From the NCBI GenBank assembly GCA_022376515.1, contig WTXI01000271.1:1-48373 (forward strand): a stretch of 48,373 bases of DNA, in the 5' to 3' direction. Positions 42,739 through 48,373 of this stretch are shown piece by piece. Under the pieces are notes generated by a model, which was given only the letters and a program-made list of their open reading frames with translations, made no database searches and was not told the DNA's origin. The DNA comes from Lactifluus volemus. Taxonomy: Eukaryota; Basidiomycota; Agaricomycetes; Russulales; Russulaceae. A program made the translations under genes and the position numbers. Position 1 is the first letter of the stretch. The number at the start of each line of letters is the position of its first letter.

Positions 42739-44633
42739 ATGAACTTTTACTTTGATGCTGCCAAAATCATTGACCGTCTGGACGCAAAGCAAGGTTCTGT
42801 GAAGAGCCTTTTAAACACCCTCCCGGAGAAGAGTCGCAAGCGTACTGCCGCGCTCGTCATAGAGACTCTGAAATGTGGGCGACGTCCCACCCAAACCATT
42901 GAACTCTTATAGCCCGACTCACACCCTGCCCGCTAGACAAGTCTGCACTCACCGAAGTGATCGCAGCAGCAAATCTCTTCAAGGCGGAGAAAAAGATTAC
43001 ATCTCACAATCTCGCTTTAGTCCTCGTCCACGATCTCCTCCTTTCTGGTGGTATCCAAGCCGGTGATGGCCCCGTGAAACAGGCGCTACTTCGGCACAAG
43101 ACACGTCTTCGCAGCGAGTTGCAGCGCGTCAAAATTAGGCGAGGAGTCAAGTCGGACAGCGAGTTGGCCGCAGCAGATGACATACAAGCAGGTGGGTTTT
43201 CACATCGACCGTCCTATCCCTAATCGAAACAAAACTCCCTTTAACCCAGCTCGGATCCCTCGATATGTGCGGATCAATACCTTAAAATGGACTACTGACG
43301 AGGCCATAAGGACCTTCCGAAATAATGGGTATGACCTTGGCGATCCCCTTGAAGAAATGACGTACGTCCCCACTCATTACAACAATATAAAATCTAGCGT
43401 CGAAACTCTTCATTATCTCCGGTCAGGAGTTTCTCTCGGGACGCGCATATCGGAGACGTTTTATTATTTCCACCGCAGGCACAGCTCACCAATATTCCCG
43501 AATATTTTGATGGCCGAGTCATCCTTCAGGACAAGGCATCGTGTTTCCCTGCGGTTGTGCTCGCCCCGCCGGCACATCCGGAGAGTCTTATCATCGACGC
43601 CACTGCTGCGCCTGGGAACAAGACATCTCACTTGAGTGCACTCATGGATAATCAGGGCAAGGTACCGACTCAGTTCGACATTGGGCCTTTTTTTCTTCTT
43701 CACCGTCTAGTAGATCTTGGCGTTCGAGCGTGACCGCGTGCGCTACGGCACACTAAAGGCTATGCTAACCCGAGCTGGATGCAACAACGTTGAGCCGCTC
43801 AACGAGGACTTTCTCTCTACGAATTTCAACGACAAAAAATATAGCCGCGTTACGCATATGTGGGTGTCTTCTGTTTACTGAAGCGCTAACTTGCGTGTGT
43901 CCTCATTTATATGACGAGATCAGCCTCCTCGATCCGTCCTGCAGCGGATCCGGGATCGTAAATCGTCTCGACCACCTTGTTGAAACAGGTACGTCCCACC
44001 GTAGCGGTAGGACCCTAAAAAAGGCACACTCAATTATCACGTCAACGTTCCTGGCAACACGACAGACACAGAAAGCTCGAGCGTTGCGCAGCAAGAGCGC
44101 CTCGCGAAGCTCGCGGCATTCCAGCTACAGATGTTACGTCACGCGATGAAATGTACGCGCCACATGTTTTCCCTACCTCATCCTGTGCCTCGTCGTTTCG
44201 TTGTGCGGGTTTCTGTGAACCCGCTTGGTAATTAACTAGTAACTGCTTGACCTTAGATCCGGCCGTGGTGAAGATCGTGTACTCCACGTGTAGCGTCCAC
44301 CCCGAGGAGAACGAGCAAGTCGTCTATGCGGCGTTGCAAAGCGCGGAAGCAGCCGCAGGGGGATTCAAACTCGCCCCACGCGCTGAGGTTCTTCCCGAGT
44401 GGTCACGACGAGGACAGCCGGGCTTCTTGGATGACTCAGGTGTGTGGTGGTTGCTATGCTATGCTCTCCGTTCTCGTTGTAAATTACTAAAAAAACTTTC
44501 TTCTCCACTCGTTCCCGTTCAAGAAGACACGGAAGCTGTCGTGCGATGCTCCGCTGTGGAGGACGCGACGAACGGCTTCTTCGTTTCGTGCTTCGTGCGC
44601 CCAGGCCGAGGAGATTGTAGTTACGGGACGTAA
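42739..44633 (+). CDS. RCM1: 25S rRNA cytosine-C5 methyltransferase (NSUN5/Rcm1)
   Basis: Starts MNFYFDAAKIIDRLD. Exons as read: 42739-42874, 42937-43190, 43248-43361, 43427-43661, 43714-43859, 43924-43988, 44072-44152, 44257-44441 and a last exon from about 44524. Signature segments include SHNLALVLVHDLL, GDGPVKQALLRHKTRLRSEL, RIPRYVRINT, FSRDAHIGD, GRVILQDKASCFP, the SAM-binding DATAAPGNKTSH and LAFERD. Both catalytic cysteine motifs are present, DPSCSGSG and YSTCSV. Near the C-terminus it reads NGFFVSCFVR. This is the NSUN5/Rcm1 family, which methylates one cytosine in large-subunit rRNA in the nucleolus. The frame stops at TAA (44631-44633), but the same frame continues with a basic tail (KRRRKRKK) to about 44747. 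Confidence 0.9.
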
Positions 44634-45634
44634 AAACACTTTGGAAGCACAAGCAGGGTGAAGAGGAAGGTTCACTCAGAAGAAGACGATAAAGACGGCG
44701 CCTCCACACAGCTGACGTTGAAAAGGAGACGTAAAAGGAAGAAATGAGATTTTGAACACGTAGATAGAAGGGATGTTATCATCGTAGACCAATCCAATCC
44801 TCACAAATCACTCAGTGCCCGGGTCATATCATTCACAACTGGCTTGAAATGCTACGAGTACAAGTGATTCCTCACCGAGGTATTATTAATAACAGCTACA
44901 GCTTTATTGATGAGATTCCCGGTATGGGGGAGGTACTATACAGCCGGAACCTGTCGCTTGTTGTAAAGATCGTCCGCGATGATTCGGGGCTCTGGACATA
45001 TTGTACTTAGCTGTGTGCGTCTGCTGGGTGAGTCCTGAGTATCCGGAGTTTTCAACCAGATTGAGACTGCCGTCGGTACCTCATTGTACTAGTGCCAAGG
45101 GCCGCGCCACTGTTAACTTATCTAGACCTTAACATACCTTCAACCTGACGTGTCTCGGGCAGGGCACACGCTCAGAATTTGATAGAGATTGGGTGTAAAA
45201 TCGTTGAGTTATTCAAATACATGTGATCCGATATAACTTAGTGCAAGAGTATCGGTTGCAATTAATCGAATAGGGCATCATGTATTGCCAACATGTCAAA
45301 TTTTATTAGTGACACCTGGTGGGGGGGAGGGTCTACCAAAATGAACAAATAAACCAAGTCAACGCAGCTACAATTCGAGTGGCACGTGGAACAAAAAGTA
45401 TGTTACTGATGAAAAGGGCAATCTCGAACAAGTCGGGGAGACCGAGACGCTGCACGAAACAGGTAACCGGGGAACATGAGTACGGTTGTGAGAAACCGCC
45501 GGTTGGCGGGGTGAGGAATACCTAGAGATGAACCTGGGAGTCGGGGCCGAAATTTTGAGGGAGGTCCTCGTCGTCCTGTTCTGTGAGAAATGTGCTGAGA
45601 AGTGTCAGAGTGTTAGGGTACGGGCAGGGGGCGT
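44634..45634. other. Convergent intergenic region, NSUN5 and SF1
   Basis: About 1 kb between the two 3' ends. The first 110 bp hold the possible in-frame basic extension of NSUN5. The rest has no gene or repeat that I can support. Confidence 0.5.
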
Positions 45635-47508
45635 TCAGGTTTGCTGGGCGTATTGACCCTGATAGTATTGGGCATAGTTGGAGTAGTCCTGCGATTGCGG
45701 ATAGCCACCGGCCGGAGCTTGTTGGGGATAACCACTATATCCTTGTTGGCCGTAGCCGGGAGCCCCTCCACCACCAGGATAGCCACTATAGCCTGGCTGC
45801 GGGGGGCGATAGCCAGTATTCTGGGTACCCAACGAACCCAAGGCAGACTGCCAGACCTCAGGCCGGCGCCAAGGGGGGATGTTAGAGCTGCTTGTCGAAA
45901 TGTCGCCGACTCCGCCTCCCCATTGACCCCTGCCAGAGTCAGCGCCTGGACCTTTTCCAGTTTCTCCGAGCTCTGCCATCAAGCTAGCATATTCCGAATC
46001 GAATCCTCCCCCTTTCACCATCGCCTGAGAAGGAGGACCGCCAGGGCCACCCCCGCAGAGTCACCACCACTAAAGGCAGCCCCTTTATTAACAGTACAGT
46101 CGCGCGCCATGTGTCCAGCGCTGCCACACACGCGGCAAATGATGTTAGCAGTGAAGTTACGTTGCTCCGGGCAGTCGTATTTGCGGTGGCCAATGCCACC
46201 ACAATTTTGACAAATCTGATTTTCGTCGTCACGAAGCGTACCATTGAGCGCAGCCAGTTCGCGAAGCTGGTTGCGCTTGTGGTCATTTTGGCCCTCAGGT
46301 GTTGAAGCCGCCTATGATGGGAAATTAACGATCAGGTTTCGGATACCCGATGGAGGAAACCTTACGGTCTCGATAACTCTGTTGATCAACCTGACGCAGA
46401 GAGAAACTTTCTCATCCGAATCGGCCAGGACGAGGCAATGCAAGTCTTCTTCAGCATCTTCAGCGTATTGGTCTGGACGAGCCTTGCCTTCTTTAACGCT
46501 TCCCTTTCCGCGATGCTGATCTTTGCACCACTTTCTTTCTCCATCTTTTCAAGCTGTTGCCACGAGGTCCCACAAGAAGGCCAAAAAAGTTGATCTCGGG
46601 GAATTCCTTAACGGGAATGTATACCTTTTCCGATGGGCGTTGAGAACGCTTCTGCTGGTGGTACTCAACAGGCGGTCGGAAATTCGGGTCGTTCTTCATT
46701 GCGCGATCAACAAGACGAATGCGTTCGTCTTCTAGCTTCTTCCTATAACGGACCTCACGGGTATTGGTGCGCCGGCCATGGGCATCGTATGTAGGCGGAG
46801 GAGAGGGAGATCTGAAGGATGAATGAATTCAGTGTTTATGGCGACAACGCCCCCGAGTTTAGAGACATACCTTTCACGTTCCGGGGGAATAAAGTCATTC
46901 AACCGGAGCTTCCTATTGATTTCCTCGAGTCGAAGGTGTATAGCATAGTTGTCGAGCTGTGCTTGGGAAACACCCGCTGCGGAGATGGCTGTCGGCAGTC
47001 CAGGAATATCTGCTTTAGCGTCACCCCAACGACTGCGCTTCTTGCGGGTTGTATCAGCTGCAAGAAAGGGGGGTCATAATGGAAGGGTTAGTTTCAGTAG
47101 TTAGGGTCAGTGTGAAACGCCCAAATGAGCCGTTTCAGATATCACAATGTCGATGGTCACCCGAAAGAACATCGAAGACGATGTAGGGTTACGCTGTCGC
47201 CTATATGCACGATGCGATAAAAGTAAATGGGCAGCGGCTGACTTACCAGGACTAGGTGTGCCGGTCGAGGATGGGGAATCTTCCTTTGTCCTAGAGCCGT
47301 CATCCCGCGGACGTGGATAAGCCGAAGGAGATGGTTGAGCTAACTGCGGCGGGGCAGATTCTTCCACAGGTGCTGGACCGAAACGACGACGATTTCCACC
47401 GAGAGGGACTAAACGGGGGGAGATGGGTAAGAAATTAGATGAAATGAATATGAAGATATACTGACTCTCATTAGTCCCAGTGATCTGCTTAGTTGCGGGT
47501 CTCCACAT
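45635..47508 (-). CDS. BBP: Branchpoint-binding protein / splicing factor 1, with three apparent 1-bp breaks
   Basis: Minus strand exons: 47466-47508, 47247-47408, 46871-47057, 46366-46811 and 45635-46311. It starts [14 protein letters not shown], then [30 protein letters not shown] (SF1 helix-hairpin region), [14 protein letters not shown] and [20 protein letters not shown]. The KH-QUA2 domain holds [32 protein letters not shown] and [19 protein letters not shown]. Two zinc knuckles follow ([28 protein letters not shown]). The C-terminus has IPPWRRPE and a Gly/Tyr/Gln-rich tail. It recognises the intron branchpoint in the early spliceosome. Single bases seem missing at the T-run 46546-46549, at 46508-46509 and in the C-run 46050-46054, so the frame is broken as given. 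In an essential gene this suggests sequence error. Confidence 0.85.
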
Positions 47509-47771
47509 GAGAATAAAGCGATACAAGACAATATCAAGAAAATGGAAGAAGAGAGACTGAAAAAGAGTTGACACGGTTCGGCCAAAGTGCCAGTCCTCAC
47601 TTATTCAAACTCAGCAAAGCTGACATAAGTAAGAGTCATTCCCTCTTCTTTGCCTTCATCCTTTCCTTTCCTTTTCTTCATCTATGGCTAGCAAACGAAC
47701 GGTGCCAGAAGGTGCGGGCCCCGGATTTTTGGCCTCAGTTGTACTTAAAGGATAGGAAAGGCATCAATGAG
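47509..47771. promoter_or_regulatory. Shared divergent promoter region, SF1 and XPB
   Basis: 263 bp separate the SF1 ATG (minus) and the chosen XPB ATG (plus). Pyrimidine-rich stretches (CTTTCCTTTCCTTTTC near 47670) are typical of fungal core promoters. Pairing a splicing factor with a TFIIH subunit invites co-regulation, but nothing in the sequence proves it. Confidence 0.4.
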
Positions 47772-48373
47772 ATGCCCTCTAGCAAGCGACATCGCTCTGC
47801 CACAGATGATGACAACGTGGATGTCAGTGTAGATGACAATGAGGAGGATCGTATCGCTGCAGACGCAGCTCTCATTCCCCGCGGAGCTACCATCAACTTC
47901 AGCGCTCTCACTCGTAAATTGGCCGAAGAGAAGCGCAAAGCTGGTGGTGACGGACAACAGTCTCTTCCACCACATCGACGACAGCAAGATAACCTTGTGT
48001 CCCACATCTTCATGGACCAGGACTTCTCATGGCTCCACTTGAAACCTGACCACTCTTCACGTCCCCTTTGGATAAGTCCCGAGGATGGTCACATCATCTT
48101 GGAGGCTTTCTCTCCAATAGCTGAGCAGGCTCAGGATTTCCTCGTGGCGATCAGCGAGCCAGTCAGCAGGTATGTCATAGCATATACCTGAGGCGGTCGT
48201 TAGAATACATCTTCACAAGGCCGAGCTTCATTCATGAATACAAACTCACGTCATATTCCCTGTATGCCGCGGTGTCTGTGGGATTACAGACCGAGGATAT
48301 AATAGACGTACGTTGGCGCTATAGCCTCTGCACTTCGCGTCTAACCTCGCAACCGCAAGGTTTTGAATCGCTT
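47772..48373 (+). CDS. SSL2: TFIIH DNA helicase/translocase XPB (Ssl2), 5' part
   Basis: Exon 1 (47772-48169) starts [15 protein letters not shown]. After a disordered acidic and basic region it reads [40 protein letters not shown] and [12 protein letters not shown]. Intron 48170-48219 is followed by [20 protein letters not shown] and GLQTEDIID; a second intron, 48308-48359, by VLNRL at the window end. This is the conserved N-terminal damage-recognition domain of XPB/Rad25. The full protein is an ATP-dependent translocase in TFIIH for promoter opening and nucleotide excision repair; the helicase motifs lie beyond the window. An upstream in-frame ATG at about 47685 would add residues; 47772 is preferred because the family N-terminus starts near here. 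Confidence 0.9.

Overview
The window looks like nuclear DNA of a mushroom-forming basidiomycete (Agaricomycetes). The grounds are: dense genes with 45-65 bp GT-AG introns; a STAND/NLR gene of the fungal NACHT-WD40 type with near-identical 129-bp WD40 repeats; a chromodomain Ty3/gypsy element, a PIF1-helicase relic and a Tc1/mariner relic; and ordinary eukaryotic housekeeping genes at the right end. No viral, plasmid or bacterial operon structure was seen. Everything here was read by eye; no search or alignment was run.

Layout. Positions 1-37634 are two tandem copies of one segment. Unit 1 runs from beyond the left edge to 23423 and unit 2 from 23424 to 37634. Each unit carries a DUF1295-type membrane protein gene (minus strand), a NACHT-WD40 NLR gene (plus strand) and about 3 kb of downstream sequence. 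The right breakpoint falls inside the unit 2 DUF1295 gene, which is cut just after its HPNF motif. The unit 1 NLR (746-5465) has three apparent 1-bp deletions. The unit 2 NLR (29070-33799) reads intact through six exons (1485 aa). Both carry 14 high-identity WD40 repeats whose variable residues differ.

Unit 1 is expanded by nested mobile DNA at 6494-20602. Using unit 2 as the empty allele, the layers are: a 716-bp TIR element (target duplication AAT); a minus-strand LINE-like retroposon inside it (15-bp target duplication, poly-A tail, tRNA-like 5' head); and, inside that, a TA-target TIR element, a solo LTR, and a block bounded by two 935-bp LTRs. That block holds a Ty3/gypsy element whose pol tail is circularly permuted around the 935-bp LTR. 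The gypsy is further hit by a 172-bp perfect-hairpin MITE, a nonsense change and a solo LTR of a third family. The 935-bp LTRs carry eight TGA(C/G)TCA bZIP sites in a strict 14/12-bp rhythm.

Unit 2 has its own insertions between DUF1295 and the NLR: an 865-bp Tc1/mariner relic (TA duplication, 16-bp TIRs) and a 3.3-kb block with a broken PIF1-type helicase and a G-rich repeat. Unit 1 carries what looks like a double excision footprint at the mariner target.

The right flank (40407-48373) holds single-copy housekeeping genes: a type I DnaJ/Ydj1-class co-chaperone (minus), an NSUN5/Rcm1 rRNA cytosine methyltransferase (plus), the branchpoint-binding splicing factor SF1/BBP (minus), and the 5' part of the TFIIH helicase XPB/Ssl2 (plus, divergent from SF1). 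SF1 shows three 1-bp breaks, so small frameshifts elsewhere in the window should be treated with caution.
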